DNA from: Pseudooceanicola pacificus
GTDB taxonomy: Bacteria > Pseudomonadota > Alphaproteobacteria > Rhodobacterales > Rhodobacteraceae
Assembly (NCBI RefSeq): GCF_009789075.1
Contig: NZ_WNXQ01000007.1
Coordinates: 124,001-188,000 of the forward strand
Length of the DNA: 64,000 nt
Reading direction: 5' to 3'
Shown here piece after piece: positions 1 through 10,225 of the stretch (its first letter is position 1; every line of letters begins with the position of its first letter). The position numbers and the translations under genes were made by a program. Below the pieces are notes generated by a model that saw nothing but the letters and a program-made list of their open reading frames with translations, was not told where the DNA came from and made no database searches.

Positions 1-1521
1 CTTGCCGATCTGCGCCTTGCCCTTCAGCCCGCAGGCCAGGCCGATATCGACGTTGCGATCCTCGTAGGACTTGATCCAGGCGGTGTTCTTCATCTCGCCC
101 TTGGGCAGGAACGGCCCCGCCTCCATCGAGGTGTGGATCTCGTCGCCCGTCCGGTCCAGGAAGCCGGTGTTGATGAAGGCGACCCGGGCCTTGGCCGCCC
201 GGATGCATTCCTTGAGGTTCACGCTGGTGCGGCGTTCCTCGTCCATGATGCCCAGCTTGACGGTGTTCCGCTTCAGCCCCAGCATCGCCTCGACCCGGGT
301 GAAGATCTCGTCGGCAAAGGCGACTTCCTCGGGCCCGTGCATCTTGGGCTTGACCACATAGACCGATCCTTCGGTGGAATTCCGGTCGCCGCCGCTCTTG
401 CCCAGGTCATGCATGGCGCAGAGCGTGGTGACGGCCGCATCCATCAGCCCCTCGAACACCTCGGCCCCGTCCGCATCGAGGATGGCGGGGTTGGTCATCA
501 GGTGGCCGACGTTGCGCACCAGCATCAGCGACCGGCCCTTGACCCGCAGCAACTCGCCGTCCTGCATGGTGAATTCCATGTCGGGATTCAGCCTGCGGGT
601 GAAGGAGGTGCCGCCCTTGCTCACGCTTTCGGCCAGGTCGCCCTTCATCAGGCCCAGCCAGTTGGCATAGGCGAGCGTCTTTTCCTCGGCATCCACCGCC
701 GCGACGCTGTCCTCGCAATCCATGATCGCGGACATCGCGCTTTCCAGCCGCACGTCGGAAATCCCGGCCCGGTCCTGCTGGCCCACGGGCGTGTCGTGAT
801 CCACGACCACCTCGATCAGCAGCCCGTTCCGGCGCAGCAGCACCCGCAGCGGGGCCTGCGCATCCTCGCGCCAGCCCTGGAACTGCCCCGGATCGGCCAG
901 CCCCGCCGGCCCGCCCTCGGTCGCGGCGACCAGCGCCCCGTCATTCACCGACAGCCCGGTGACATCCGCCCAGGAGGCGCGTTTGAGCGGCACCACCGCG
1001 TCCAGATGCGCCTTGGCCCAGGCGATCACCCGGGCGCCGCGTTTGGTGTCGTAGCCCCCGCCATGCGGCAGGTCGCCAAGCGCGTCGGTGCCGTAGAGCG
1101 CATCGTAAAGCGATCCCCACCGGGCATTGGCCGCGTTCAGCGCGTAACGCGCATTGGTCACCGGCACCACCAGCTGCGGCCCCGGAATGCGCGCGATCTC
1201 GGGGTCGACATGTTCCGTCTCGATCTCGAAATCCGGCCCCTCGGGCACCAGATAGCCGATCTCTTCCAGAAAGGCGCGATAGGCCGCCGCGTCATGCGGC
1301 TGGCCCCGGCGTTCCACATGCCAGGCGTCGATCTGCTGCTGCATCGCCTCGCGGGTGTCCAGCAGGGCGCGGTTTTTCGGCGTCAGGTCCGCGACCATCG
1401 CGGCAAAGCCCGACCAGAAGGCATCCGCGCTCACCCCGGTGCCCGGCAGCGCCTTTTCGGCGATGAACCGATGCAGGATCTCTGCCACCTGCAGCCCGTA
1501 GACCTCGACCCTGTCCGCCAT
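1..1521 (-). CDS. glcB: Malate synthase G (partial, C-terminus beyond left edge)
   Basis: Malate synthase G condenses glyoxylate with acetyl-CoA to make malate in the cytosolic glyoxylate shunt. The first 507 codons are present; the family is usually about 720 residues, so the C-terminal third lies outside the window. Recognisable blocks include [30 protein letters not shown] and [20 protein letters not shown], all typical of the G isoform. The start is an ATG preceded by GAGGTG at a normal distance. The gene is transcribed away from the arsR gene at 1692, leaving a 170-base divergent spacer with a palindrome-like site at 1585-1601. No break is seen in the visible part. Confidence 0.96.
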   Translation of the reverse strand, partial: MADRVEVYGLQVAEILHRFIAEKALPGTGVSADAFWSGFAAMVADLTPKNRALLDTREAMQQQIDAWHVERRGQPHDAAAYRAFLEEIGYLVPEGPDFEIETEHVDPEIARIPGPQLVVPVTNARYALNAANARWGSLYDALYGTDALGDLPHGGGYDTKRGARVIAWAKAHLDAVVPLKRASWADVTGLSVNDGALVAATEGGPAGLADPGQFQGWREDAQAPLRVLLRRNGLLIEVVVDHDTPVGQQDRAGISDVRLESAMSAIMDCEDSVAAVDAEEKTLAYANWLGLMKGDLAESVSKGGTSFTRRLNPDMEFTMQDGELLRVKGRSLMLVRNVGHLMTNPAILDADGAEVFEGLMDAAVTTLCAMHDLGKSGGDRNSTEGSVYVVKPKMHGPEEVAFADEIFTRVEAMLGLKRNTVKLGIMDEERRTSVNLKECIRAAKARVAFINTGFLDRTGDEIHTSMEAGPFLPKGEMKNTAWIKSYEDRNVDIGLACGLKGKAQIGK

Positions 1522-1584
1522 GATGCACCTCGCTTGCCCGGATATCGTGGCAAAACTACAGGCAAGCCCCCCCTGCCACAAGGC

Positions 1585-1601
1585 GGTAAAGATATCTTAC
1601 C
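1585..1601. promoter_or_regulatory. Imperfect palindrome upstream of glcB, candidate operator
   Basis: GGTAAAGATATCTTACC has 5-bp arms (GGTAA/TTACC) around a GATATC core. It lies 64 bases upstream of the malate synthase start in the spacer shared with the arsR gene. Position and AT-richness within GC-rich DNA suggest a regulator site. The regulator is not known; binding is inferred only from symmetry. Confidence 0.35.
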
Positions 1602-1691
1602 AATCCCGGGCGCCGGGGCCGGACCCGCAATAGTTAGCTCATCGCCTCACTTTTTGCTTCCCCTTGGATCCGCTCCGAGTTACTTAGGCAC

Positions 1692-2033
1692 ATGGCTAAG
1701 CATGACCCCGGACTCGACCACATCTTCACCGCCCTGGGCGACCCGACCCGGCGGGCGATCCTTGCCCGGCTGGCGCAGGGGCCCGCCAGCGTCACCGACC
1801 TGGCCGCGCCGTTCGACATGGCCCTGCCCTCGTTCATGGGCCATCTGAAACGGCTGGAGGCCGCGGGCCTTGTCGCCAGCCACAAGGACGGCCGTGTGCG
1901 CACCTGCGCCCTGCAACCCCAGGCCCTGGGCCCCGCCGCCGACTGGATCGCCGAACAGCGCGCGATCTGGGAGGCCCGTCTGGACCGCCTCGATGCCTTT
2001 GTCCTCTCACTTGCGAAGGAACAGAAAGAATGA
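1692..2033 (+). CDS. ArsR-family winged-helix regulator
   Basis: A 113-residue one-domain DNA-binding protein. The N-terminal DHIFTALGDPTRRAILARL segment and the following helix-turn-helix with LPSFMGHLKRLEAAGLV are typical of ArsR-type repressors. No metal-binding cysteine pair is seen, so it is not a classical metal sensor. Its stop overlaps the start of the next gene (ATGA), which encodes a double SRPBCC protein. This ArsR plus SRPBCC pairing is common in bacteria and suggests coupled expression and possibly regulation by a small organic ligand, which is inference. No clear Shine-Dalgarno precedes the ATG. Confidence 0.9.
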   Translation: MAKHDPGLDHIFTALGDPTRRAILARLAQGPASVTDLAAPFDMALPSFMGHLKRLEAAGLVASHKDGRVRTCALQPQALGPAADWIAEQRAIWEARLDRLDAFVLSLAKEQKE

Positions 2034-2932
2034 CCACCGACCTGCACCTGAACCGCGTCATCGCCGCGCCGCGTGACCTCGTCTGGGCCTGCTGGACCGA
2101 CCCCAAGCTGCTGGTGCACTGGTTCTGCCCCAAGCCGCACCAGACCACCGCGGCCGAGATCGACCTGCGCCCCGGCGGCATCTTCCGGACGGTGATGAAG
2201 GTCGGCGACCAGGTGATGGACAATTCCGGCGTGTTCCTGGAGGCCGTGCCGACGCGGAAACTGGTCTGGACCGATGCCTTCACCCCCGGATGGCACCCCA
2301 ATCCCGACCCGTTCATGACCGCGATCCTGGAATTTTCGGACCACCCCGAGGGCACGCAATACGATGTCACGGTGCGGCATTTCTCGGCCGAGAAGGCAAA
2401 AAGCCATGAGGATATGGGCTTTTATGGCGGCTGGGGCACCGTGGCCGACCAGCTTGGCGCCTATGCCCGCTCGATGCAGGGGCCCAGGCCCGATCACGAG
2501 ATCACGAGCACGCGCGTCATCAACGCACCGCCCGCGCTGGTCTGGGAAAGCTGGACCAACCCCGACCTGCTGCCTAAGTGGTTCGGGCCCAACGGCTATC
2601 ACTGCGAAACCCACGAGATCGACATCCGCCCCGGCGGGCGCTGGCGGTTCGACATGGTCGGCCAGGGCATGCGTTTTCCGAACCTGCACGAATTCGGCGA
2701 GGTCGAGCCCGGCAAGCGCCTGACCTACCGGCTGTCGGGCTTTGACGACATGCGCCACCATGCCGATGTGACTGTGGAGTTCACGCCCGAAGGCGCTGGC
2801 ACGCGGGTCACCATGCGGATGAGCTTTGTCGACATGACCACGCGCGACGCGATGCAATTCGGCGCGCTGGAAAAGGGTTACGAGACGCTGGCCAAGCTGG
2901 AGGCCACGGCGCAGAGCCTGCCCGCCGCCTGA
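2030..2932 (+). CDS. Tandem SRPBCC (AHSA1-like) domain protein
   Basis: The 300-residue protein holds two consecutive SRPBCC/AHSA1-type domains, about residues 1-150 and 158-295. Each begins with the same pattern: RVIAAPRDLVWACWTDPKLL in the first copy and RVINAPPALVWESWTNPDLL in the second, each followed by W-F, a DLRPGG or DIRPGG turn and a long C-terminal helix. Such domains form a hydrophobic cavity for small ligands. It is translationally coupled to the ArsR gene by a 4-base overlap. Most homologues next to ArsR genes have a single domain, so this looks like an internal duplication and fusion. The ligand is unknown. Confidence 0.88.
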   Translation: MTTDLHLNRVIAAPRDLVWACWTDPKLLVHWFCPKPHQTTAAEIDLRPGGIFRTVMKVGDQVMDNSGVFLEAVPTRKLVWTDAFTPGWHPNPDPFMTAILEFSDHPEGTQYDVTVRHFSAEKAKSHEDMGFYGGWGTVADQLGAYARSMQGPRPDHEITSTRVINAPPALVWESWTNPDLLPKWFGPNGYHCETHEIDIRPGGRWRFDMVGQGMRFPNLHEFGEVEPGKRLTYRLSGFDDMRHHADVTVEFTPEGAGTRVTMRMSFVDMTTRDAMQFGALEKGYETLAKLEATAQSLPAA

Positions 2933-2976
2933 TCCGCCCCGGCGGCCTGCCCCGCGACATGCTGGGCCCGACATGC

Positions 2977-3008
2977 AAAACGCCCGCGACCTGGCAGGGT
3001 CACGGGCG
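2977..3008 (-). terminator. Rho-independent terminator of the small membrane protein gene
   Basis: A stem of about 12 bp (CGCCCGYGACC arms at 2981-2992 and 2997-3008) is followed on the minus strand by TTTT (2977-2980). It lies just beyond the 3' end of the minus-strand gene at 3035 and also faces the SRPBCC gene end, so it may work in both directions. Confidence 0.6.
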
Positions 3009-3034
3009 GTTTCGGGCCGGGGGTCGGCTGGCGG

Positions 3035-3232
3035 TCACATCGCGGGCTCTGCCGCGCCGGTGCGCCCGTCGATCCGGATATCGGCGCCCTGCGGCGCATC
3101 CCCGCCGGATACGGCGGTGATCGCGACAAGGGCACCCGCCAGCGCGCCAAACAGAGCCGAGACGAAGATGCCCCAGATCGGAGTGCCGTGTTTGCGGGCC
3201 TGGGTCTGCAGCGACATGTCGGGAGCGGACAT
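3035..3232 (-). CDS. Small single-pass membrane protein, function unknown
   Basis: A 65-residue protein with one predicted membrane segment (about residues 18-40, WGIFVSALFGALAGALVAIT) between a polar N-terminus and a short acidic tail. The start is supported by a perfect AGGAGG six bases before the ATG, and a terminator-like hairpin follows the stop, which argues for a real gene despite its size. It is divergent from pepN across a 175-base spacer. I do not recognise a family. The N-terminus and the tail lie on opposite sides of the membrane, but which side is which cannot be fixed. Confidence 0.6.
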   Translation of the reverse strand: MSAPDMSLQTQARKHGTPIWGIFVSALFGALAGALVAITAVSGGDAPQGADIRIDGRTGAAEPAM

Positions 3233-3407
3233 GGAATTCCTCCTTGCTCGATGGTCTGTGCGGTTTGTCTCTGACTGCCCAACGCATCCCCCCCTGATGC
3301 GGTTTCATCGCGCAGTTGCCGGGGCGCAACCGCAGGCGGATCCCTGCCGGTCTTGCTTTTCCCGTTCCGGTGCCCCAGCAATGGGCCAAACCTGACGGGA
3401 GACGACG

Positions 3408-5957
3408 ATGAAGGACACTACAGGCGCCACGATCTACCTGAAGGATTACACTCCGCCCGCCTATCTGGTGGATGACGTGCACCTGACCTTCGCCCTCGCG
3501 CCCGAGGCCACCCGCGTGCGCAGCACCATCCGGTTCCGCCCCAACCCCGAGGCCGCCGGGCGCGACTTCTTCCTGCATGGCGAAGAGCTGACGCTGATCT
3601 CGGCCAGCATCGACGGCACCCCCGTTACGCCCGAGGTGACGCCCGAGGGCCTGACCTGCGCCGTGCCCGACGCCCCCTTCACCTGGGAATCCGAGGTCGA
3701 GATCGCCCCCGCCCGGAACACCGCGCTGGAGGGGCTCTATATGTCGAACGGCATGTACTGCACCCAGTGCGAGGCCGAAGGTTTCCGCAAGATCACCTAT
3801 TACCCCGACCGGCCCGACGTGATGGCCACCTTCACCGTGCGCGTGGAATCCGACCTGCCCGTCATGCTGTCCAACGGCAATCCCGGCGACAGCGGCCCGG
3901 GCTTTGCCGAATGGCACGACCCCTGGCCCAAACCCGCCTATCTTTTCGCCCTGGTCGCGGGCGAGCTGGTGAACCACCCCGACAGGTTCACCACCGCCTC
4001 GGGCAAAGAGGTCGAGCTGAACATCTGGGTCCGCCCGGGCGACGAGGACAAATGCGCCTTTGGCATGGATGCGCTGAAACGCTCGATGAAATGGGACGAG
4101 GATGTCTATGGCCGGGAATACGACCTCGACATCTTCAACATCGTGGCGGTCGACGATTTCAACATGGGCGCGATGGAAAACAAGGGGCTGAACGTCTTCA
4201 ACTCCTCCTGCGTCCTGGCCTCGCCCGAGACCTCGACCGACATGAACTTCGAGCGGATCGAGGCGATCATCGCGCATGAGTATTTCCACAACTGGACGGG
4301 CAACCGCATCACCTGCCGCGACTGGTTCCAGCTGTGCCTCAAGGAGGGGCTGACGGTCTTTCGCGACAGCCAGTTCACCGCCGACATGCGCTCTGAGCCG
4401 GTCAAGCGGATCACCGATGTCATCGCCCTGCGCGCCCGCCAGTTCCGCGAGGACAACGGCCCGCTGGCCCATCCGGTTCGGCCGGAAAGCTTTCAGGAAA
4501 TCAACAACTTCTATACCGCCACAGTATATGAGAAAGGCGCCGAGGTCATCGGCATGCTCAAGCGTCTCGTGGGGGACGAAGGCTATGCCACGGCGCTGGA
4601 TCTCTACTTCGAGCGCCACGACGGACAGGCCTGCACGATCGAGGACTGGCTCAAGGTGTTCGAGGATTCGACCGGGCGCGATCTGACCCAGTTCAAACGC
4701 TGGTATTCGCAGGCCGGCACCCCGCGACTGAAGGTTGACGAAAGCTATGCAGACGGCACCCTGACGCTGACCTTCACCCAAGAGACCCCGCCCACCCCGG
4801 GCCAGCCCGACAAGCTGGCGCAGGTGATCCCGGTGGCCGTCGGCCTGCTGGGCCCGAACGGGGACGAGGTGCAGCCCACGACCCTGCTGGAGGTGACGGA
4901 GGCGGAACAGAGCTTCACCTTCACCGGGCTGGCGGCGAAGCCCGTGCCCTCGATCCTGCGCGGGTTTTCCGCCCCGGTGATCCTGCAGCGCGAGACGGAC
5001 AATGCCGAACGCGCCTTCCTGCTGGCCAATGACACCGACGCCTTCAACAAGTGGGAGGCCGGGCGCGCCCTGGCCCGCGACGTGCTGCTGCGGATGCTGA
5101 ACGAGGGCACGCGCCCCGATCCGGCCTTCCTCGGCGCGCTTTCCTCGGCGCTGGCCGATGACAGCCTCGACCCGGCATTCCGCGCGCTGGTTCTGGCCCT
5201 GCCGTCAGAGGACGACCTGGCCCAGGCCCAGGTCGACGCCGGGCGCGTACCCGACCCGCAGGCGATCCACGAGGCGCGCCAGCGCATGTTCGACGCGATG
5301 GCCGACACGCTGCACGACCAGCTGGCCGAGGCCTACGAGGTCTATCAGGTGCCCGGCGACTACACGCCCGGCGCCCAGCACACCGCCGCGCGCGCCCTGA
5401 CCAATGTCGCCCTGTCGCTGCTGTCGCGGCGCGACGGGGGCAAGCTGGCGCAGGCGCAATACGACAGCGCCGACAACATGACGCAGCAGCTTTCGGCCCT
5501 GTCCTCGCTGCTGATCGCCGGGGCGGGCGATGCGGCGCTTGCGGCCTTCGAGCAGCAGTGGAAACATGACCGGCTGGTGATGGACAAATGGTTCTCGCTC
5601 CAGATCACCCATGCCAAACCGGCCGAGGTGGCCGAGGTCACCGACCGGCTGACCCAGCACCCCGATTTCAGCATGAAGAACCCCAACCGGTTCCGCGCCG
5701 TCTTTGGCGCGCTGGCGATGACTCCGGCCGGGTTCCACCATGCCTCGGGCGCCGGCTACAGGCTGATGGCGGACTGGCTGATCCAGCTGGACGCGCTGAA
5801 CCCGCAGACCACGGCGCGGATGTGTTCCGCCTTCGAGACCTGGCGCCGCTATGACGCCGATCGCCAGCAGATGATCACCGACGAGCTGCGCCGCATCGCC
5901 GCCCGCCCGGGCCTCAGCCGCGATACGGGCGAGATGGTGGGCCGGATTCTTGGCTGA
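3408..5957 (+). CDS. pepN: Aminopeptidase N (M1 zinc metallopeptidase)
   Basis: An 849-residue cytosolic enzyme that removes N-terminal amino acids from peptides, of the length usual for the proteobacterial PepN type. The substrate-recognition GAMEN motif is at about residue 254, and the zinc site HEYFHNW begins at residue 290 with the NWTGNR extension and a downstream glutamate in the LKEGLT segment. The C-terminal half is the helical domain of PepN. Start: ATG after GGGAGACGACG. The last codons overlap the TTG start of a short-chain dehydrogenase, so the two are probably cotranscribed and translationally coupled. Confidence 0.97.
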   Translation: MKDTTGATIYLKDYTPPAYLVDDVHLTFALAPEATRVRSTIRFRPNPEAAGRDFFLHGEELTLISASIDGTPVTPEVTPEGLTCAVPDAPFTWESEVEIAPARNTALEGLYMSNGMYCTQCEAEGFRKITYYPDRPDVMATFTVRVESDLPVMLSNGNPGDSGPGFAEWHDPWPKPAYLFALVAGELVNHPDRFTTASGKEVELNIWVRPGDEDKCAFGMDALKRSMKWDEDVYGREYDLDIFNIVAVDDFNMGAMENKGLNVFNSSCVLASPETSTDMNFERIEAIIAHEYFHNWTGNRITCRDWFQLCLKEGLTVFRDSQFTADMRSEPVKRITDVIALRARQFREDNGPLAHPVRPESFQEINNFYTATVYEKGAEVIGMLKRLVGDEGYATALDLYFERHDGQACTIEDWLKVFEDSTGRDLTQFKRWYSQAGTPRLKVDESYADGTLTLTFTQETPPTPGQPDKLAQVIPVAVGLLGPNGDEVQPTTLLEVTEAEQSFTFTGLAAKPVPSILRGFSAPVILQRETDNAERAFLLANDTDAFNKWEAGRALARDVLLRMLNEGTRPDPAFLGALSSALADDSLDPAFRALVLALPSEDDLAQAQVDAGRVPDPQAIHEARQRMFDAMADTLHDQLAEAYEVYQVPGDYTPGAQHTAARALTNVALSLLSRRDGGKLAQAQYDSADNMTQQLSALSSLLIAGAGDAALAAFEQQWKHDRLVMDKWFSLQITHAKPAEVAEVTDRLTQHPDFSMKNPNRFRAVFGALAMTPAGFHHASGAGYRLMADWLIQLDALNPQTTARMCSAFETWRRYDADRQQMITDELRRIAARPGLSRDTGEMVGRILG

Positions 5958-6699
5958 CCGGACGCTCCTGATCACCGGCGCCAGCTCGGGCATCGGGGCC
6001 GCCACGGCACGCATGGCCGCCGCGCCGGGGGTCACCCTGCTGCTGCACTACGGCAGCAACCGCGCGGGGGCCGAGGCGGTGGCGGCCGAGCTGCGCGGCA
6101 AGGGCGCCACCGCCCACCTGCTGCAATGCGATTTCGCCCGCCCCGAGGGGATCGAGGCGATGTTCGCCCGGGCCGCACCGCTGGCCGACCCCTCCCTGCC
6201 GCTGCACCTGGTGAACAATGCCGGGATCGTCGACTCCACCGCCAGCATCGCCGAGATGACGCCCGAGCGGCTGACCCGCATGTTCACGGTCAACATCACC
6301 TCGGCCATCCTGGCCGCGCGCGGCGCGGTTGCCCTGATGCGGCGCGGCACGGCGGGCGGGGCCATCGTCAATATCTCCTCCGCCGCGGCCCGGCTGGGAT
6401 CGGGCAACCAGTTCCTGGATTATGCCGCATCGAAGGGCGCGATCGACACCTTCACCCTGGGCCTGGCCGACGAGCTGGCGCCCGAGGGCATCCGCGTGAA
6501 CGCCGTGCGCCCCGGGCTGATCGACACCGATATCCATGCCAAGGGGGGCGAGCCCGACCGCGCCGCGCGGCTGGCACCCAATGTGCCCCTGCGCCGCACC
6601 GGCCGCGCGGACGAGATCGCCGAGGCCATCCTGTGGCTGCTGTCCGATCGCGCCTCCTATGTCACGCGGTCGATCCTGGACGTCACCGGCGGGCGCTAG
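5950..6699 (+). CDS. Short-chain dehydrogenase/reductase (SDR), TTG start
   Basis: A classical SDR of 249 residues that should use NAD(P)(H) to oxidise or reduce an unidentified substrate. The cofactor motif TGASSGIG is at about residues 9-16, NNAG follows the fourth strand, and the catalytic Ser/YAASK block is intact. The C-terminal DVTGGR ending is typical of FabG-like members. The only upstream start in frame is a TTG inside the last codons of pepN, so translation is probably coupled to pepN. The substrate is unknown; YgfF/FabG-like enzymes are the nearest guess. Confidence 0.88.
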   Translation: MADRTLLITGASSGIGAATARMAAAPGVTLLLHYGSNRAGAEAVAAELRGKGATAHLLQCDFARPEGIEAMFARAAPLADPSLPLHLVNNAGIVDSTASIAEMTPERLTRMFTVNITSAILAARGAVALMRRGTAGGAIVNISSAAARLGSGNQFLDYAASKGAIDTFTLGLADELAPEGIRVNAVRPGLIDTDIHAKGGEPDRAARLAPNVPLRRTGRADEIAEAILWLLSDRASYVTRSILDVTGGR

Positions 6700-6982
6700 C
6701 GAGAGCGGCGCGCAAGGGCCGACAAAGGTTCACGATATGGGCGGCATTGTGGCGGCCCTGACGACTGGTTCCGGCCGCCGCGCCCGGGGGGTGCACCGGT
6801 ATCGGGCCAAGCGCCTTGTGGCACATCGAAATACCTGCATTCAGCCTCCATCCGGGGCGCTGTCGGCCGCTTTCCGCCGCCCCATCGACGCCGCCGTTTT
6901 TCGCCATAACTCCTGAAACGGGCCACGTTTCGGCCCGAATGCCCGCGCATGATGAAACTCCTAGATATAGATGGAGCGCCCG

Positions 6983-8314
6983 ATGCGCGGACTACGCCTG
7001 CCTTCCCTGATCCCCACCCGAGTCCTGCGGGCCGCCGGTGTGCGCGGCGAAGCCAAGGAAGACAAGCGTGGCGCGCCCAAGGCCGCATCGCGCAGCCAGA
7101 CCGACGCTGTGGGGCTGGCGCAATTCGCCATGAGCTTCAGGCGCGGGCGCCGCGACGAGGTCAATCCGCGCCGCCAGATCGTGATGCCGGTGCGCGATCC
7201 GATGGACGAGGCGAACATGATCCGCACCTTCACCGGCAAGGGCCAGTTCCTTGTCCGGCAGGAACAGTGGGACGTGCTGGGCCGCCTGATCCGCGAAACC
7301 GACGCCAACCGCGAAACCACCTCCAGCGGGCTCAGCCTGGCCGGCCTGCTGGCCCGCGGCGCCCGCCGTGACGCGGTCGAGGCCGCGCGCGCCACGATCT
7401 CGCAGGGCCTGCTGCCCTGCGGCTCCATCGCGTCGGGGCTGGACGAGGCGGTGGAAGAGAACCCGAAATGCTGGGGCGTGGCGCTGGTCGCCGCACAGGC
7501 GCATATGGACATCGGCCTGGCCTGGCGGGGCAATCGTCCGCTGACCGGGCGGCCCAATTGCGACAAGCCGCAGTTCCTTTACCATTTCAAGCGCGCCGCC
7601 GACATCCTGGACCAGTACTGCGCGGTCGAGGAAAACAGCGCCGTCCTGGCCGAAGCGCGCTGCGACCTGCTGCTCGGCGAGCCCGAGGCCCCTTCGCGCG
7701 TGGCCGACGATTACGAGGATCTGATCGACCTGGATCCGGCCAACCCGCGCCACATGCGCCGCATGGGCGTGCACCTGCTGCCGCGCTGGTTCGGCTCGTA
7801 CGAGCTGCTCGACGACCTGGCCCACGAAACCGCCGAGCGGACCGAGGATGTCTGGGGCGATGGCGGCTATTCCTGGGTCTGGATGGACGTGCTGCGCGCC
7901 GTGCCCGAGGCCGCCGCGCGGCTGGATGTCGACCGCTTCGTCGCCGGGCTGCACGATATCCTGGATGCCAATCCCAGCCAGAATTATGCCAACCTGCTGG
8001 CCGCCTATTGCGGTGTGGCCATGTCGCCGGAAACCACGCCCGACGACATCTCGCCCGCCGCGCGCGACGTGCGGGGCGAGATCAACGACTGCATGGGCTG
8101 GATCGTCTCGGACCACCTGCGCGAACTGCACCCGACCCCCTGGGCCGAGGCGCAGCATTCCCCCTTCGCCACCCTGCCGCCGGTCAACGAGCTGGCCGAA
8201 CGGGGCGAGCTGAACGCCCGCGCGCTGATCTCGCAGCAGTTCCACGACGCGATTGCCGCCGGGCGCACCGTCACCTTCTCGGAAAACGGCATCGAGGTGC
8301 AGGCCCCCGCCTGA
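6983..8314 (+). CDS. Conserved-looking hypothetical protein, helical repeat-like
   Basis: A soluble protein of about 443 residues with no signal peptide or membrane segment. The first 60 residues are basic and probably disordered; the rest is alpha-helical and rich in Ala, Leu, Asp and Arg with helix-pair spacing reminiscent of TPR-like folds (for example the stretch with YEDLIDLDPANPRHMRRMGV). An ATG also exists at 6971, but the ATG at 6983 has GGAG at a good distance and is preferred. The 283 bases before it hold no gene that I can support. Codon use matches its neighbours. I do not recognise a function; it stands alone between an SDR gene and gatB. Confidence 0.7.
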   Translation: MRGLRLPSLIPTRVLRAAGVRGEAKEDKRGAPKAASRSQTDAVGLAQFAMSFRRGRRDEVNPRRQIVMPVRDPMDEANMIRTFTGKGQFLVRQEQWDVLGRLIRETDANRETTSSGLSLAGLLARGARRDAVEAARATISQGLLPCGSIASGLDEAVEENPKCWGVALVAAQAHMDIGLAWRGNRPLTGRPNCDKPQFLYHFKRAADILDQYCAVEENSAVLAEARCDLLLGEPEAPSRVADDYEDLIDLDPANPRHMRRMGVHLLPRWFGSYELLDDLAHETAERTEDVWGDGGYSWVWMDVLRAVPEAAARLDVDRFVAGLHDILDANPSQNYANLLAAYCGVAMSPETTPDDISPAARDVRGEINDCMGWIVSDHLRELHPTPWAEAQHSPFATLPPVNELAERGELNARALISQQFHDAIAAGRTVTFSENGIEVQAPA

Positions 8315-8570
8315 CGCCCGCCCCACCCGCTTGGTGTGCCGGCCCCCGCGCCGGCACCTCGCCCGACCGCCTGGCGCCCCCGACGGCCCCGCACCAACGG
8401 CATGGCCGCACGGCCCCGGGCATCCCGCTCCCGCACCCCCCGCTTACCCCGCCAGCCCGCCAGCCCGCAGCTTCCCCGGCTTCCGCAAGGCCGCCGCCCC
8501 CGCGCCCCTTGCCCCGCGCGCGGGGCTGGCCTAGAACCTCGTCCATTCCATCCGCCGGAAAGGACGTTCC

Positions 8571-10082
8571 ATGCTGGACCTCACCTACGAGACCCCGAAA
8601 CCCAAGGTGATCGCGGGCGCGAAACACGACTGGGAACTGGTCATCGGGATGGAGGTGCACGCCCAGGTGTCCTCGCAGGCCAAGCTCTTCTCGGGCGCCT
8701 CGACCCAGTTCGGGGCGGAACCCAATTCCAACGTCGCCTTTGTCGACGCCGGCATGCCCGGCATGCTGCCCGTGATCAACGAGGGCTGCATCGCCCTGGC
8801 GGTCAAGACCGGGCTGGGGCTGAAGGCGCAGATCAACCTGAACTCGGCCTTCGACCGCAAGAACTACTTCTACCCCGATCTGCCGCAGGGCTATCAGATC
8901 AGCCAGCTTTACCACCCCATCGTCGGCGAGGGCGAAGTGCTGGTCGACATGGCCCCCGGCGTGGCCCGGCTGGTGCGGATCGAACGCATCCACCTGGAAC
9001 AGGACGCCGGCAAGTCGATCCACGACATGGATCCCAACATGTCCTTTGTCGACCTCAACCGCACCGGCGTCGCGCTGATGGAGATCGTCTCGCGCCCCGA
9101 CATCCGCGGGCCCGAGGAAGCGGCGGCCTATATCTCGAAGCTGCGCCAGATCCTGCGCTACCTCGGCACCTGCGACGGCAACATGCAGAACGGCAACCTG
9201 CGGGCGGATGTGAACGTCTCGGTCTGCCGGGTCGGGCAATACGAGAAATACCAGCAGACGCAGGATTTCTCGCATCTGGGCACGCGCTGCGAGATCAAGA
9301 ACATGAACTCCATGAGGTTCATCCAGCAAGCCATTGATTACGAAGCAAGACGCCAGATCCAGATCCTGGAATCGGGCGGCCAGATCGTGCAGGAAACCCG
9401 GGGCTTCGACCCCGATACGGGCGAGACGCGCAGCCAGCGCTCCAAGGAAGAGGCGCATGATTACCGCTACTTCCCCGATCCCGACCTGCTGCCGCTGGAA
9501 ATCGAACAGGCCTGGGTCGACGATATCGCCGCCACCCTGCCGGAACTGCCCGACGCCAAGAAGGCGCGGTTCGTCAAGGTCTTCGGCCTGTCGGAATACG
9601 ATGCCTCCGTGCTGACGGCCGAGGCGGAAAATGCCGCGTATTTCGAAAAGGTTGCCGAAGGAAACGAAGGCAAGCTGGCGGCCAACTGGGTGATCAACGA
9701 ACTGTTCGGGCGGCTCAAGAAGGACGACCTGGACATCACCGAAAGCCCCATCGGGCCGGAACGTCTGGGCCAGATCTGCGCGCTGATCACCAAGGGCGAC
9801 ATCAGCGGCAAGATCGCCAAGGATGTCTTTGAAATCGCGTATACATCCGACCGCGACCCGGGCGAGATCGTCGAAACGGAAGGGATGAAGCAGGTCACCG
9901 ATACCGGCGCCATCGAAGCCGCCGTGGACGAGGTGATCGCCGCCAACCCCGCGCAGGTGGAAAAGGCCAAGCAGAACCCCAAGCTGGCGGGCTGGTTCGT
10001 GGGTCAGGTGATGAAGGCCACCGGCGGCAAGGCCAACCCGGCCGCGGTCAACCAGCTGGTCAGCCAGAAGCTGGGCCTCTGA
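8571..10082 (+). CDS. gatB: Asp-tRNA(Asn)/Glu-tRNA(Gln) amidotransferase subunit B
   Basis: GatB (503 residues) is the kinase/transfer subunit of the GatCAB complex that converts misacylated Glu-tRNA(Gln) or Asp-tRNA(Asn) to the amide form. The N-terminal [19 protein letters not shown], the [16 protein letters not shown] block and [17 protein letters not shown] are family hallmarks, and the C-terminal tRNA-binding GatB/YqeY domain ends at [12 protein letters not shown]. Length is normal. ATG follows GGAAAGGACG. GatA and GatC are not next to it, as is usual in this group. A GC-rich hairpin without a U tract (10131-10149) lies downstream. Confidence 0.98.
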   Translation: MLDLTYETPKPKVIAGAKHDWELVIGMEVHAQVSSQAKLFSGASTQFGAEPNSNVAFVDAGMPGMLPVINEGCIALAVKTGLGLKAQINLNSAFDRKNYFYPDLPQGYQISQLYHPIVGEGEVLVDMAPGVARLVRIERIHLEQDAGKSIHDMDPNMSFVDLNRTGVALMEIVSRPDIRGPEEAAAYISKLRQILRYLGTCDGNMQNGNLRADVNVSVCRVGQYEKYQQTQDFSHLGTRCEIKNMNSMRFIQQAIDYEARRQIQILESGGQIVQETRGFDPDTGETRSQRSKEEAHDYRYFPDPDLLPLEIEQAWVDDIAATLPELPDAKKARFVKVFGLSEYDASVLTAEAENAAYFEKVAEGNEGKLAANWVINELFGRLKKDDLDITESPIGPERLGQICALITKGDISGKIAKDVFEIAYTSDRDPGEIVETEGMKQVTDTGAIEAAVDEVIAANPAQVEKAKQNPKLAGWFVGQVMKATGGKANPAAVNQLVSQKLGL

Positions 10083-10225
10083 TCCGGGCGTCTGGACGGG
10101 CCTGCAGGACTGGCCTCCGGGACTGGCCTCCGGGGCGGTTTCCGCCCCGCCGCGCCATCCCGGTGTTTACCTTTCGGCAGGGAGATCCTACCACCTTCGG
10201 AACGCATGACCGACGGGAGGCAAGG

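Noticed and set aside
10131-10149. Terminator after gatB
   Set aside because: A perfect 8-bp GC hairpin is present, but no U tract follows on either strand.
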